Source: Nitrosopumilus zosterae
Lineage (GTDB): Archaea; Thermoproteota; Nitrososphaeria; Nitrososphaerales; Nitrosopumilaceae
Length of the DNA: 64,000 nucleotides
Reading direction: 5' to 3'
Assembly (NCBI RefSeq): GCF_025998175.1
Contig: NZ_AP026695.1
Location: forward strand, 372,001-436,000
The position numbers and the translations under genes were made by a program. This document shows positions 48,468-58,372 of the stretch, piece after piece. Every line of letters begins with the position of its first letter. Position 1 is the stretch's first letter. The notes under the pieces are model-generated. The model had not been told where the DNA came from, did not search any database, and saw nothing but the letters and a program-made list of their open reading frames with translations.

Positions 48468-49295
48468 ATAACTCCTAGAAAATTTTTCATTTACAAAGCA
48501 GATGGAAGACGGGTTCAATTCAATGAACATAAGATACTTAGCACATGTATTAGGGCAGGGGCAAGTAAAAAAACTGCAAAACGGATTTTAAAAAAAGTCA
48601 AATCAGAAGTTTATAGAGATATGACTTCAAATGACATTTACAAAATAGTTCTTCGAGTTATTTCTGAAGAAAAAGATCTCCATGCATTACACCAAAGATA
48701 CCAACTAAAGGATGCAATAATGAGAATGGGCCCTGCAGGATTTGCATTTGAAAATTATATTGCATCTATATTGGAATATTATGATTATCAGGTAATACGT
48801 ATACGATCAAAAATCCGTGGAAAGTGTGCAACGCATGAAATTGATCTTATTGGAATGAAGAACAACCAAGAATTTTTGATTGAATGCAAATACCATTCAC
48901 TTCGTGGAGTGTACACTGGATTAAAAGAATCATTGTATACTCATGCAAGATTTCTTGATATGCACCCAAAATTTGCAGGAGAAATCATTTTTTGTAACAC
49001 CCAAGTCTCAAATCATGCAAAAAAATATGCCAAATGTATTGGGCAGAAAATCTTCTCTTGGAGATATCCTGCAGCAAACAGCTTGGAAAAAATTATTGAA
49101 AAACATAATCTCTACCCAATCACGATTCTTAATTTAACTGAAAACGAATTACGAATATTTTCAGATTGCAACATGATGGTTGCAAAAGATCTTTTAAGAT
49201 ATGATGAGGCAAAGATAGCAAAAATGACTGGAATTTCTAAGAAGAGAATAAACAACATGCAAAAATTAGTTAAACAAATATTCCATCCCACATAG
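48468..49295 (+). CDS. ATP-cone plus restriction-endonuclease-like protein
   Basis: The frame holds a complete ATP-cone (about residues 5-75: 'FFIYKADGRRVQFNEHKILS', 'SKKTAKRILKKVKSEVY'). A PD-(D/E)xK nuclease domain follows, with 'GFAFENYIASILEYYDY', 'HEIDLIGMKN' and 'FLIECKYHS' supplying Glu, Asp, Glu and Lys, then a helical tail. This is the AF1548-like architecture. The first ATG (48621) lies inside the ATP-cone. No ATG, GTG or TTG exists between the in-frame stop and the domain, so initiation at ATA 48468 or ATC 48465 is proposed. TTTAAAAT lies about 15 bases upstream. Confidence 0.7.
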   Translation: MTPRKFFIYKADGRRVQFNEHKILSTCIRAGASKKTAKRILKKVKSEVYRDMTSNDIYKIVLRVISEEKDLHALHQRYQLKDAIMRMGPAGFAFENYIASILEYYDYQVIRIRSKIRGKCATHEIDLIGMKNNQEFLIECKYHSLRGVYTGLKESLYTHARFLDMHPKFAGEIIFCNTQVSNHAKKYAKCIGQKIFSWRYPAANSLEKIIEKHNLYPITILNLTENELRIFSDCNMMVAKDLLRYDEAKIAKMTGISKKRINNMQKLVKQIFHPT

Positions 49296-49396
49296 ACATA
49301 TTCAAGAAAATAATGTTAATTCATAATCACACAAAATAGAATTTCAAATGTGATTTTCCACAATATGTTAAATATATAGAATTTCTAGAATTACTC

Positions 49397-49543
49397 ATGG
49401 TCCTAATTGATGATTTACGGGTTTGCAAGAACTGTGGAAATGTTTTTTCCAAAAAGGCCGGAGTGACACATATCTCTGAATGTCCTCAGTGCAAGGGCGT
49501 CAGTTTTGATCATGTCGATGTTAACTATGAAGAACTGGATTAG
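49397..49543 (+). CDS. 48-residue zinc-ribbon protein (Spt4/RpoE2-like)
   Basis: ATG 49397 leads 'LRVCKNCGNVFSKKAG' and 'SECPQCKGVSFDHVDVNYEE', two CxxC knuckles in a compact ribbon like the small archaeal transcription factors. An intact frame and strong motif support a real gene. Size and knuckle pattern suggest an Spt4-like fold, but that is tentative. Confidence 0.65.
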   Translation: MVLIDDLRVCKNCGNVFSKKAGVTHISECPQCKGVSFDHVDVNYEELD

Positions 49544-49697
49544 GAGCGCAATATACAAACAGTAAAAATTCCTGATCGCATTAAGGACAGGTTTGTAATA
49601 ATATGTGACCTGAAAAACCAATTATTGAAAAAATTTGAATTCAGTCTCTCAATAACTTTACATTAATATAGTTAATTCTAATTTTATCGATCGAACG

Positions 49698-51815
49698 ATG
49701 ACTGCGGTTAAGAAAATTTTTGAAGACACCATTATAACCGATCATAAAGTCATCACCGAAGAATCATCCAAATCTATTCTCAAAAGCTATGGCGTTAAAG
49801 TTCCTCCTTATGCGCTTGCTACTTCTGCAAGTGATGCAGTAAAGCAGGCAAAGAAGATTGGTTTTCCACTTGTAATGAAGGTTGTATCTCCACAAATTTT
49901 GCACAAGACTGATGTTGGTGGAGTTAAAGTCGGAATTGACAATGTTGCTGATGTAAAAAAGACGTTCAATGACATGTATGGTCGTCTTTCTAAAAAGAAA
50001 GGTGTCGAAGTTAAAGGAATTCTTTTGGAAAAAATGGTTCCAAAAGGTGTTGAACTAATTGTAGGTATTCAAAATGATCCACAGTTCGGCCCAATGATTA
50101 TGGCTGGATTAGGAGGAGTCATGACTGAAGTCTTCAAAGATGTCGCATTCAGAATGCTGCCTATCTCAACTTCGGATGCTAAATCCATGTTAAATGAACT
50201 CAAAGGTTCCAAACTTCTCAAAGGTTTCAGAGGAAGCGAGCCTGTTGATCTCAACATGGTTGCAAAAATGTTAGTTCAGATTGGAAAATTAGGCGTAGAA
50301 AATGCAGATTACATTAACAGCATTGACTTTAATCCCGTGGTTGTTTATCCGAAATCACATTTTGTAGTTGATGCAAAAATTATTCTGAATAATGAATTAA
50401 GAAAGAATTCAATCTCTAAAGCAAAACCAAACATTACGTCAATGGAATCCTTCTTTACTCCAAAGTCTGTTGCACTAGTTGGCGCATCTGCTACTCCCGG
50501 AAAGATTGGTAATTCTGTTTTAGATGCCCTTGGAAAACAAGATTACAAAGGCAAAGTATTTCCAATTAATCCTAAACAAGAATCAATTCTTGGAATCAAA
50601 TGCTATCCTTCACTAGATGCAATCACAGAACCAGTTGATCTGGTTGTTGTCTGTATTGATCTTGCAGAATGTGGACCTATAATGAAAATTTGTGCCAAGA
50701 AAGGAATTCACAATGTTGTCATAGTTTCTGGTGGCGGTAAAGAGCTTGGTGGTGACAGAGCAGCAATGGAAGCTGAAGTTAAAGAACTGTCTATTAAACA
50801 TAAGATTCGTGTAATCGGTCCTAATTGTATTGGAATGTTCAATGCAGCAAATAGACTTGACTGTGCATTCCAAGGACAAGAGAGGATGGTCCGTTCAAAA
50901 TTGGGACATGTTGCATTTTTCTCGCAAAGTGGAACTATGGGAATTAGTATGTTAGAAAGCGCTGATGTATTTGGTTTGTCAAAAATGATCAGTTTTGGTA
51001 ATCGTTCTGATGTTGATGAAGCAGACATGATATGGTATGCTGCAAATGATCCTCAAACCAAAGTAATTGGGCTGTATGTTGAAGGATTTGGTGATGGCAG
51101 AAAGTTCATCAATACTGCAAAGCGTGTAATGAAAGAAAAGAAAAAGCCAATTGTTATTTGGAAGAGTGGAAGAACTGCTGCAGGTGCAAAACAAGCTGCA
51201 TCGCATACTGGTTCTCTTGGTGGTTCAAATGCAATGATTATGGGTGCATTCAAACAAGCAGGAATTATTTCAGTTGATAGTTATCAAGAACTGGTTGGAG
51301 TCTTAAAGGCACTAGCATGGCAACCACCTGCGAAAGGTAATCGTGTTGCTATGACTAGCAATGGTGCTGGTCCAATGATTGGCGGAATTGATCAATTAGA
51401 AAGATTGGGCCTTACTATTGGAAAGTTGTCCCCAGCACTTCTCAAAAAAATGAAGGAACGTTTCCCACCAACTGTTCCAATTCATAATGGAAATCCTGCC
51501 GATGTGGGTGGCGGCGCAACTGCAGATGATTATAAATTTGTCATACAGCAATTCCTTGACGAAAAGAATATTGATATTGCAATGCCTTGGTTTGTTTTCC
51601 AAGATGACCCCCTTGAAGAAACAATAGTTGAACATCTATCTGAGTTATCCCAGAAAAAAATAAAACCCATTCTTGCTGGCGGCAATGGCGGTCCATATAC
51701 TGAAAAAATGATTAACTTAATTGAGAAACACAATGTCCCAGTTTATCAGGATCTTCGAACTTGGGTTGCAGCTGCCTCTGCATTATCTCAATGGGGCAAG
51801 ATGCTCGGAAAATAG
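49698..51815 (+). CDS. ADP-forming acyl-CoA synthetase (3-hydroxypropionate-CoA type)
   Basis: The 705-residue protein has an N-terminal ATP-grasp domain ('[20 protein letters not shown]'), then the CoA-binding domain ('[19 protein letters not shown]') and ligase domains with the phospho-His in '[11 protein letters not shown]'. The ATP-grasp-first order is a permuted ACD fusion. The next gene is an enoyl-CoA hydratase, the same pair that in Nitrosopumilus maritimus serves the energy-efficient hydroxypropionate/hydroxybutyrate cycle. I infer 3-hydroxypropionate as substrate. 4-hydroxybutyrate or acetate are alternatives. Confidence 0.87.
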   Translation: MTAVKKIFEDTIITDHKVITEESSKSILKSYGVKVPPYALATSASDAVKQAKKIGFPLVMKVVSPQILHKTDVGGVKVGIDNVADVKKTFNDMYGRLSKKKGVEVKGILLEKMVPKGVELIVGIQNDPQFGPMIMAGLGGVMTEVFKDVAFRMLPISTSDAKSMLNELKGSKLLKGFRGSEPVDLNMVAKMLVQIGKLGVENADYINSIDFNPVVVYPKSHFVVDAKIILNNELRKNSISKAKPNITSMESFFTPKSVALVGASATPGKIGNSVLDALGKQDYKGKVFPINPKQESILGIKCYPSLDAITEPVDLVVVCIDLAECGPIMKICAKKGIHNVVIVSGGGKELGGDRAAMEAEVKELSIKHKIRVIGPNCIGMFNAANRLDCAFQGQERMVRSKLGHVAFFSQSGTMGISMLESADVFGLSKMISFGNRSDVDEADMIWYAANDPQTKVIGLYVEGFGDGRKFINTAKRVMKEKKKPIVIWKSGRTAAGAKQAASHTGSLGGSNAMIMGAFKQAGIISVDSYQELVGVLKALAWQPPAKGNRVAMTSNGAGPMIGGIDQLERLGLTIGKLSPALLKKMKERFPPTVPIHNGNPADVGGGATADDYKFVIQQFLDEKNIDIAMPWFVFQDDPLEETIVEHLSELSQKKIKPILAGGNGGPYTEKMINLIEKHNVPVYQDLRTWVAAASALSQWGKMLGK

Positions 51816-52613
<798 letters not shown>

Positions 52614-52667
52614 TTATTTCCAATTTCCTTATTTTATTCAAAAACTAGAATTAGATTTTTTGTTAAT

Positions 52668-53189
52668 CTAATTCACTGTAACTAATCCTACTCGCCATGG
52701 ATGCCATGAGCAATGGTATTTGAAAATCCCATCTTCTTCAAACGTGTATGAGAATTTGTCTCCTGTGCTTAATGGTGGACTGTTGAACATGTCTATTACT
52801 TTTCCAGAATCATCCTGACTCTGAATGTTGTGTGGCACTGAATCGTTATTCACCCACGTTACTGTTGTGCCAACGGGAATTTCTAAATTAAGTGGCAAGT
52901 AAAATGATGTGCTTGACACATTAAAGTTGCCATTTGGTATGGTGATGGTTGAATCCTTTTTCGTAGATATCTCTTCTTGAGCTTCTATTGTGATGACGTC
53001 GTTATCAATCAAAAATTTTATCATGTTTAGAAACTCTTGTTCTGAAACAATTCCTTGCCCATACCATAAAGCTGTATTTTTCACCCATTCTGGAACCGAT
53101 TCGGCATTTGCAGCATTTGCTGAAACTGAAATCAGCAAAATTGAACATACTATTATTGGAAGGGTTGTTTTTTTTGGAAAATGTTCCAT
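52668..53189 (-). CDS. Exported cupredoxin-like protein
   Basis: The 173-residue protein has a signal peptide (TLPIIVCSILLISVSANAAN), the module 'VPEWVKNTALWYGQGIVSEQ' and a plastocyanin-type domain with ligand His in 'SVPHNIQS' and Cys and His in 'YHCSWHPWRVG'. The usual axial Met after HPW is replaced by Arg. Thaumarchaeal electron transport is rich in such blue copper proteins. This one may have an altered redox potential or not bind type-1 copper in the standard way. Confidence 0.85.
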   Translation of the reverse strand: MEHFPKKTTLPIIVCSILLISVSANAANAESVPEWVKNTALWYGQGIVSEQEFLNMIKFLIDNDVITIEAQEEISTKKDSTITIPNGNFNVSSTSFYLPLNLEIPVGTTVTWVNNDSVPHNIQSQDDSGKVIDMFNSPPLSTGDKFSYTFEEDGIFKYHCSWHPWRVGLVTVN

Positions 53190-53283
53190 ACTATTACGTG
53201 GTTTTAGAGCATTTATTCAGGTTGTATACTATGTCTTGCAGTGCAATCGTATTCATTATATCGTATTTTGATTTCAACCAATC

Positions 53284-53625
53284 ATGCAAGAATTAATTCA
53301 GTCTCAAAAAATAGTTGATGATGAAAGAAAGCAGGTAATTTTGGAAATACTTGCTGATAAATATTGCAAACAAATCCTACACAACACACTAGAAAAGCCA
53401 AAATCTGCAATGGAAATCTCACATGAAAAAAAGATTCCAATAAGTACGGTGTATAGAAGGTTACAAACTCTTTATGATGCAAAATTACTGGCAATCTCTG
53501 GTTCAATTAACCAGGATGGGAAAAAATATTTCTTATACAAGAGTAAGGTAAAGTCCATTTCTCTAAAGTGTGATCTAGAAGTAACCACTGTTGAATTTGT
53601 TCCAAACAAATCCCACAGTGACTAG
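53284..53625 (+). CDS. ArsR-like winged-helix regulator
   Basis: The 113-residue protein has a helix-turn-helix 'LADKYCKQILHNTLEKPKSA' with recognition helix 'KKIPISTVYRRLQTLYDAKL' and a wing 'QDGKKYFLYKSK'. It resembles one-domain archaeal ArsR regulators. It is divergent from the cupredoxin gene, which it may control. The next gene follows after 18 bases. Confidence 0.8.
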   Translation: MQELIQSQKIVDDERKQVILEILADKYCKQILHNTLEKPKSAMEISHEKKIPISTVYRRLQTLYDAKLLAISGSINQDGKKYFLYKSKVKSISLKCDLEVTTVEFVPNKSHSD

Positions 53626-53643
53626 TTGATTTTTGGAGTAAAA

Positions 53644-54243
53644 ATGTTGGAAGAAAATCTATCAAAGAGACAACACATGATGCAAAAAGAACCTACACGA
53701 AGCATCACTTATCGACTTCCGGAAAAACTCGTTTTAGAATTAGAAAACGAGTCAACACAAAAAGGCATATCTCAAAATGTTTTGGTCCGACAAATTTTTG
53801 AAAAATATGTGCAATGGGATAGATTCTCCGGCAAAATTGGAATGATCCCTGTTCCCAAAGGCATCCTGGAATCTTTGGGAGTAGAGTTGGATGAAAAAGA
53901 TATTGACGAAATTATCACTTTGATGTTTCCTGTGATTAAAGATACAGTTTTGTTTATCAAAGGAGATTATGATTTGAAAAGATGTATAGAAACACTTGAA
54001 GATTACATGCGATCATCTGGAATGAATTCTGATCATCGCATAGAAGGTGACATGCACATATTTTTGATTCAACATGAATTGGGAATAAAATGGTCTATGT
54101 TTACAGAAAAACTTCTGACTCATGTTTTTCGAAATTTCTTGCCTGATAAAGAACTAAAGTTTCAAACAACTGACACAACTGTTATTTTGTCAGTGTCTTT
54201 GGGTTCTGACTTTGATGAACATGATTATCATACGAAATACTAG
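53644..54243 (+). CDS. Ribbon-helix-helix-like thaumarchaeal regulator
   Basis: ATG 53644 (MLEENLSKRQ) follows TTTGGAG and is preferred to TTG 53626. The 199-residue product begins with a strand-helix-helix 'TRSITYRLPEKLVLELENES' and 'ISQNVLVRQIFEKYVQWD', as in MetJ/Arc-type DNA-binding proteins. About 130 unrecognised helical residues follow. It lies directly after the ArsR-like gene, so the two regulators are probably co-transcribed. Confidence 0.6.
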   Translation: MLEENLSKRQHMMQKEPTRSITYRLPEKLVLELENESTQKGISQNVLVRQIFEKYVQWDRFSGKIGMIPVPKGILESLGVELDEKDIDEIITLMFPVIKDTVLFIKGDYDLKRCIETLEDYMRSSGMNSDHRIEGDMHIFLIQHELGIKWSMFTEKLLTHVFRNFLPDKELKFQTTDTTVILSVSLGSDFDEHDYHTKY

Positions 54244-54334
54244 AAATTATGGCAAAATGATGTTTATTTCTTGAATTACTAGTGTGTTGGGTGGGAAAAG
54301 CTTATTATAATTTGAAGCGGCTTTTTTACTTATA

Positions 54335-54685
54335 ATGGCAACTGAGCAAACACAAAAGATGATCACAGTCACTGCAAAAGCAGCTGAGAAGATCAAAGAA
54401 TTCATGAAGGAAGAAGCAGAATCACCTGAATATCTTCGAGTATATGTTCAAGGTGGCGGTTGTTCTGGTCTATCTTATGGTATGGGCTTTGAAAAAGCAC
54501 CAGAGGAAGATGACATCGTCATGGAAGAAAATGGGGTAAAACTCGTAGTTGACAGTTATAGTGTTGACCATCTACAAGGTGCAAACGTGGACTATATTGA
54601 AAGTCTAATGGGCTCTGGATTTAAAATCAACAATCCAAACGTTACAAAATCCTGTTCATGTGGTCACTCATTTAGTACTGAATAA
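54335..54685 (+). CDS. A-type Fe-S cluster carrier (HesB/IscA family)
   Basis: The 116-residue protein has 'ITVTAKAAEKIKEFMKEEAE', the first Cys in 'VQGGGCSGLSYGMGFE' and the C-terminal pair 'KSCSCGHSFS'. These three Cys define A-type carriers that deliver Fe-S clusters to apoproteins. It is a single gene with its own promoter, upstream of DnaG. Confidence 0.93.
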   Translation: MATEQTQKMITVTAKAAEKIKEFMKEEAESPEYLRVYVQGGGCSGLSYGMGFEKAPEEDDIVMEENGVKLVVDSYSVDHLQGANVDYIESLMGSGFKINNPNVTKSCSCGHSFSTE

Positions 54686-54837
54686 ACAACTATCATTATT
54701 TTTCATTTTTAGAATTTCTTAGCGTTTGCTGAGCTGATTAATCCCTTGAAAAATTTTATATCTTCACAGAATTTTTTGCGATACCCTCATATATCGAAGG
54801 CAGAAACCAAAATTATGATAATAAAGGAGATGAACTT

Positions 54838-55983
54838 ATGTCCGGTAAATCAGGAATTGTCAAATATCATGTTAAACTTTCCTATGAAGTTGATGGGCTC
54901 GTTGAAAGAGCAGATATAATCGGTGCCATCTTTGGCCAAACAGAAGGACTGTTAGGCCCAGAGATGAATCTGAATGAGCTGCAACGTGTTTCCAAAGTAG
55001 GACGTATTGAAGTCAATACAAAATCCACTTCTAACACTACATCTGGTGATGCTTTAATCCCAATGAGTACTGATATTGATACATGTGCATTAATTGCAGC
55101 AGGAATTGAAAGCATCGATAAGGTGGGACCCTTTGATTGCAAATTTAGACTAGAAGCAATTGATGATGTACGAGCTGCAAAGAAAGACGATATTGTAAGA
55201 CGTGCAAAAGAAATCAAGCAAAAATGGGCTACCAAAACTGTTAGTGAAGGAGAAACAATGCTGAATGATGTTCATCAAGGTGATGCTGGAAAACTAGCAA
55301 CTTATGGACCATCAAAATTAACATGCAGTTCTGGCGTCTTTGATTCTAATTGGGTAATTCTGGTAGAAGGAAGGGCAGATGTTATCAATCTCCTAAGGGC
55401 AGGATATGATAATGTCTTGGCAATTGAAGGTGCAAAAATTGATGAGTCCATCAAAGAACTATGCAATTCTAAAGAAACTGTAGTTGCCTTCCTTGATGGT
55501 GATAGATCAGGCGGATTCATTCTCAAAGAACTCAAGTCTGTTGTTACTTTAGATTATGAACTACAAGCAGATACAGGTGTTGAAGTTGAAGAACTGACTC
55601 CGCAAAGAATTGATGAAATTCTGAGACCAATTGCTGATGAAATTAAATCCGGTAAACCGGCACCTGCACTCAAAAGTGAAGATGATAAACCTCTTGCAGA
55701 AATTGCATCAAAGGTTTTTCCAAATCTAAATGAAACTCTTGAAGCAGTTGCATTGGACAGTGATCAGAATGAAGTTTTCAAAGTTCCAATCAGTGAAGTT
55801 GTAAGCAAACTATCATCACAATCTGGAATCAAATATCTTCTGCTCGATGGAATCATTACCCAGAGACTTTTAGAAGGCGCAAAAAATGCAGGTGTAGAAT
55901 GTGTTGTTGGTCATAGAGTTGCCAAACTTTCAAACTCTGATGGAATGACACTAAAAACATTCGGTGATTTGGGCGTATCTTAG
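54838..55983 (+). CDS. dnaG: Archaeal DnaG-like primase
   Basis: The 381-residue protein has the archaeal N-terminal part ('GLVERADIIGAIFGQTEGLL'), a central Toprim domain with 'VILVEGRADVINLLRAG' and 'VVAFLDGDRSGG', and a basic C-terminus. Archaeal DnaG has low primase activity and associates with the exosome. The length is normal. It overlaps no neighbour and precedes riboflavin kinase by eight bases. Confidence 0.95.
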   Translation: MSGKSGIVKYHVKLSYEVDGLVERADIIGAIFGQTEGLLGPEMNLNELQRVSKVGRIEVNTKSTSNTTSGDALIPMSTDIDTCALIAAGIESIDKVGPFDCKFRLEAIDDVRAAKKDDIVRRAKEIKQKWATKTVSEGETMLNDVHQGDAGKLATYGPSKLTCSSGVFDSNWVILVEGRADVINLLRAGYDNVLAIEGAKIDESIKELCNSKETVVAFLDGDRSGGFILKELKSVVTLDYELQADTGVEVEELTPQRIDEILRPIADEIKSGKPAPALKSEDDKPLAEIASKVFPNLNETLEAVALDSDQNEVFKVPISEVVSKLSSQSGIKYLLLDGIITQRLLEGAKNAGVECVVGHRVAKLSNSDGMTLKTFGDLGVS

Positions 55984-55991
55984 GAATTTAG

Positions 55992-56675
55992 ATGACTGAA
56001 CTGAAAATTCAGCACATCTTAACCCTCTCTTATCTATTATCCAAAGGTGCAAAACACAACTATGTTACCATAACGACTTCATCTCTTGGAAAAAACATTA
56101 AAAAATCTCAGCAAGCTGCATCAAAACATCTAGTTGAATTAGAACAAAATAACTTCATCGAGAGAATAATTAATGGAAGGAACATATCAGTAAAAATTAC
56201 TCCTAAAGGATTCAGTGAAATGGTAAAACTTTCTACCATACTGAGAAAAAGTTTGGATTCTTCTCCATCTTATGTTGAATTAACGGGAACTTTGATTTCT
56301 GGAATGGGTGAAGGTGCATACTATATGGGATTAAAAGGATACACTACGCAATTCAAGTCAAAAATCGGATATGTGCCATTTCCTGGAACTCTAAATGTCA
56401 GATTAGATCAAAAAATCCACCAAGAGGCAATAAAACAGTTTGAAACTTTGAACGGTGTAAAAATTAAGAGTTTCTCTGACGGGAAACGAACCTATGGTTG
56501 GGTAAAATGCTTTCCAGCCAAATTAAACAATTCGATAAACTGTGAATTGATAATACTGGAACGAACTCATCATGATGATTCCGTAATTGAACTGATATCT
56601 AAATCCTGTTTGAGAAAAACTGCAAAACTAAAGGATGGCTCAAAAATTTCAATTAAAATTCAAATCAATTCCTAA
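55992..56675 (+). CDS. ribK: CTP-dependent riboflavin kinase (DUF120) with winged helix
   Basis: The 227-residue protein has an N-terminal winged helix ('SLGKNIKKSQQAASKHLVEL') and a DUF120 kinase domain ('SGMGEGAYYMGLKGYTTQFK', 'YVPFPGTLNVRLD', and 'YGWVKCFPAKLN'). The enzyme makes FMN from riboflavin using CTP, and the winged helix suggests it also represses flavin genes. It sits tail-to-tail with the FAD synthetase and follows DnaG. Confidence 0.92.
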   Translation: MTELKIQHILTLSYLLSKGAKHNYVTITTSSLGKNIKKSQQAASKHLVELEQNNFIERIINGRNISVKITPKGFSEMVKLSTILRKSLDSSPSYVELTGTLISGMGEGAYYMGLKGYTTQFKSKIGYVPFPGTLNVRLDQKIHQEAIKQFETLNGVKIKSFSDGKRTYGWVKCFPAKLNNSINCELIILERTHHDDSVIELISKSCLRKTAKLKDGSKISIKIQINS

Positions 56676-57289
56676 ATTCCGTGAATCGATTCCCCGTACT
56701 CTTTTTCTATTTTGTGACTGGAGCTTTCTGGAATTGGGGATTGCAGTCTTGCAACTTTTGCATCGAGATTTATTTTTTTACATCCCTCTATGATGAACTT
56801 TTCTTGATGCACCTGATCATAACCTAACGCGACAATTTCTGGCTTTACCATGTTGACTGTTTTAAAAATATCGTCTTCTTGTCCGATAAGGCATAGATCA
56901 ACCATTGAGAGTGAATTTACCAATTCTTGTCTCTGTTCCTGACTGTGTATGGGGTTTCTTTTTTTCATTTTAACCGCGGTGTTGTCTGTTGCTACCACTA
57001 CTACCAGTACATCTCCTAGTGCTCTTGCCGCATTTAGTGTATGAATATGGCCTGGATGAATTATGTCAAAAACACCGCCTGCCAGAACCACCCGTAATGA
57101 ACTTCGACCTATTTCTGTGAGTGTGGTTCTGTCCTCGTTAACGAATTGGTTCTTTACTAGTTCGTCAATCTTTGATTTTATCATATCATCTGAAAGCATG
57201 CTTTTCTTCTTAATTTCCTCAGATACTGATCTTCCGTCAATTTGGCATACATACATGGCTGAAAGAATTAGCTTATCAATCGATTCCAA
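56672..57289 (-). CDS. ribL: FAD synthetase-type nucleotidyltransferase (RibL)
   Basis: The 205-residue protein has a winged-helix-like N-terminus (about 1-65) and a cytidylyltransferase-fold domain with 'LAGGVFDIIHPGHIHTLNAA' (HxGH motif) and a C-terminal 'ESSSHKIEKEYGES'. Archaeal RibL adenylates FMN to FAD. The gene overlaps riboflavin kinase by four bases tail-to-tail, which places both flavin steps together. Confidence 0.87.
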   Translation of the reverse strand: MESIDKLILSAMYVCQIDGRSVSEEIKKKSMLSDDMIKSKIDELVKNQFVNEDRTTLTEIGRSSLRVVLAGGVFDIIHPGHIHTLNAARALGDVLVVVVATDNTAVKMKKRNPIHSQEQRQELVNSLSMVDLCLIGQEDDIFKTVNMVKPEIVALGYDQVHQEKFIIEGCKKINLDAKVARLQSPIPESSSHKIEKEYGESIHGI

Positions 57290-57334
57290 TATTTTTTCTA
57301 TTTTCAGACCCTCTCTTTAATTCATCGCTAAAAA

Positions 57335-58372
57335 TTACATCTTAGGATCCATGCCTTTGGCCAATCTTAATGCATCAACAAGGCCGTCTGCGTACCCTAT
57401 ACTCAAAATCGCCACCTCATCTTGACCGTCTTCTAGAAATTTCTCTGCATCATTGATGTATAATTCCGCATTTTCCAATATCGCTTGATACTCCTTTTGA
57501 TCTTTATAGTGTGGTTCCACTTCTTTCAGCGCTTCTCTTACCATTGGCACATATTTTTCCATCATTTGAACCGGAATCTTTTTTGTCTTCTCAGAATTGT
57601 CAAATGGTTCATCAATGCATTGACCTAGTATCTTCAGCGCGTCTGATTCTGTAAAGTGTAATCTTCCCGGAATAATTACTGTATGTGGCGGCTTTCCAAA
57701 ATCTTTTTTCTTTAAACTGGAGATCTTACCAGAAATAATAGACTGATCCTTGAATCCAACTCTTGATGCTATTATTGCATAACTATCTGAACTAATTACA
57801 TTCCTTTTTTGTCCTTTCTCAGTTTCCAGCAATCCATCTAATGCGTCCTTGGGATCTAAGAAAAAATCTTTGTCTTGATTGTATTCTAAAAGGAGTACCG
57901 TGTGATTGCCTTCTATGATATTTTTGTAAATTACATAGTATGGTGTTGTGAGTGATTTCATTTCGCTCATTATGGTTGCAATTCTTCCAACTTTGTAAAA
58001 ATGCAAACCACATTCACCGATCATGGATGTAAGAGACGATGATGCATGAATGGAATGTGTCTTGATTTTTTCTTCGATTGCCCTGGTTCTTAACTCGATA
58101 TGTGTAGTTGCAATGTATGGATCCCCGTATGACAGTAGCACCACTTTCTTTTTCTTTGAATTCTTTAAAATCTCATTTCCATCTTCAACTAACCATCTCT
58201 TTGCTGGCCTAAATTCGCCTTTTGTTGCATTTTTGATTTTAGTCAAGTCTGATTTTCCAATTGGACTAGTAAATTGTTCCATGTATACGATGTCTGCTTT
58301 TGATAAAACATCCAGTGCCTCAGCGGGAATTGATTTGAATCCCGAAATTCCTAATCCTACGAACCACAGCAT
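57335..58372 (-). CDS. dphB: Diphthine synthase fused to DUF357
   Basis: Residues 1-260 are DphB: 'MLWFVGLGISGFKSIPAEAL', 'LLSYGDPYIATTHIELRTRA' and 'HASSSLTSMIGECGLHFYKV'. It transfers methyl groups from AdoMet onto the histidine side chain in translation factor aEF-2. Residues about 270-345 ('VPMVREALKEVEPHYKDQKE', 'AILSIGYADGLVDALRLAKG') match the archaeal DUF357 helical domain. The usual DphB is about 260 residues, so this is a fusion. The start overlaps the LysK stop by one base. Confidence 0.9.
   Translation of the reverse strand: MLWFVGLGISGFKSIPAEALDVLSKADIVYMEQFTSPIGKSDLTKIKNATKGEFRPAKRWLVEDGNEILKNSKKKKVVLLSYGDPYIATTHIELRTRAIEEKIKTHSIHASSSLTSMIGECGLHFYKVGRIATIMSEMKSLTTPYYVIYKNIIEGNHTVLLLEYNQDKDFFLDPKDALDGLLETEKGQKRNVISSDSYAIIASRVGFKDQSIISGKISSLKKKDFGKPPHTVIIPGRLHFTESDALKILGQCIDEPFDNSEKTKKIPVQMMEKYVPMVREALKEVEPHYKDQKEYQAILENAELYINDAEKFLEDGQDEVAILSIGYADGLVDALRLAKGMDPKM

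Noticed and set aside
52990-53271. Plus-strand frame of 93 residues opposite the cupredoxin
   Set aside because: It is the antisense shadow of a gene with signal peptide, module and copper ligands.
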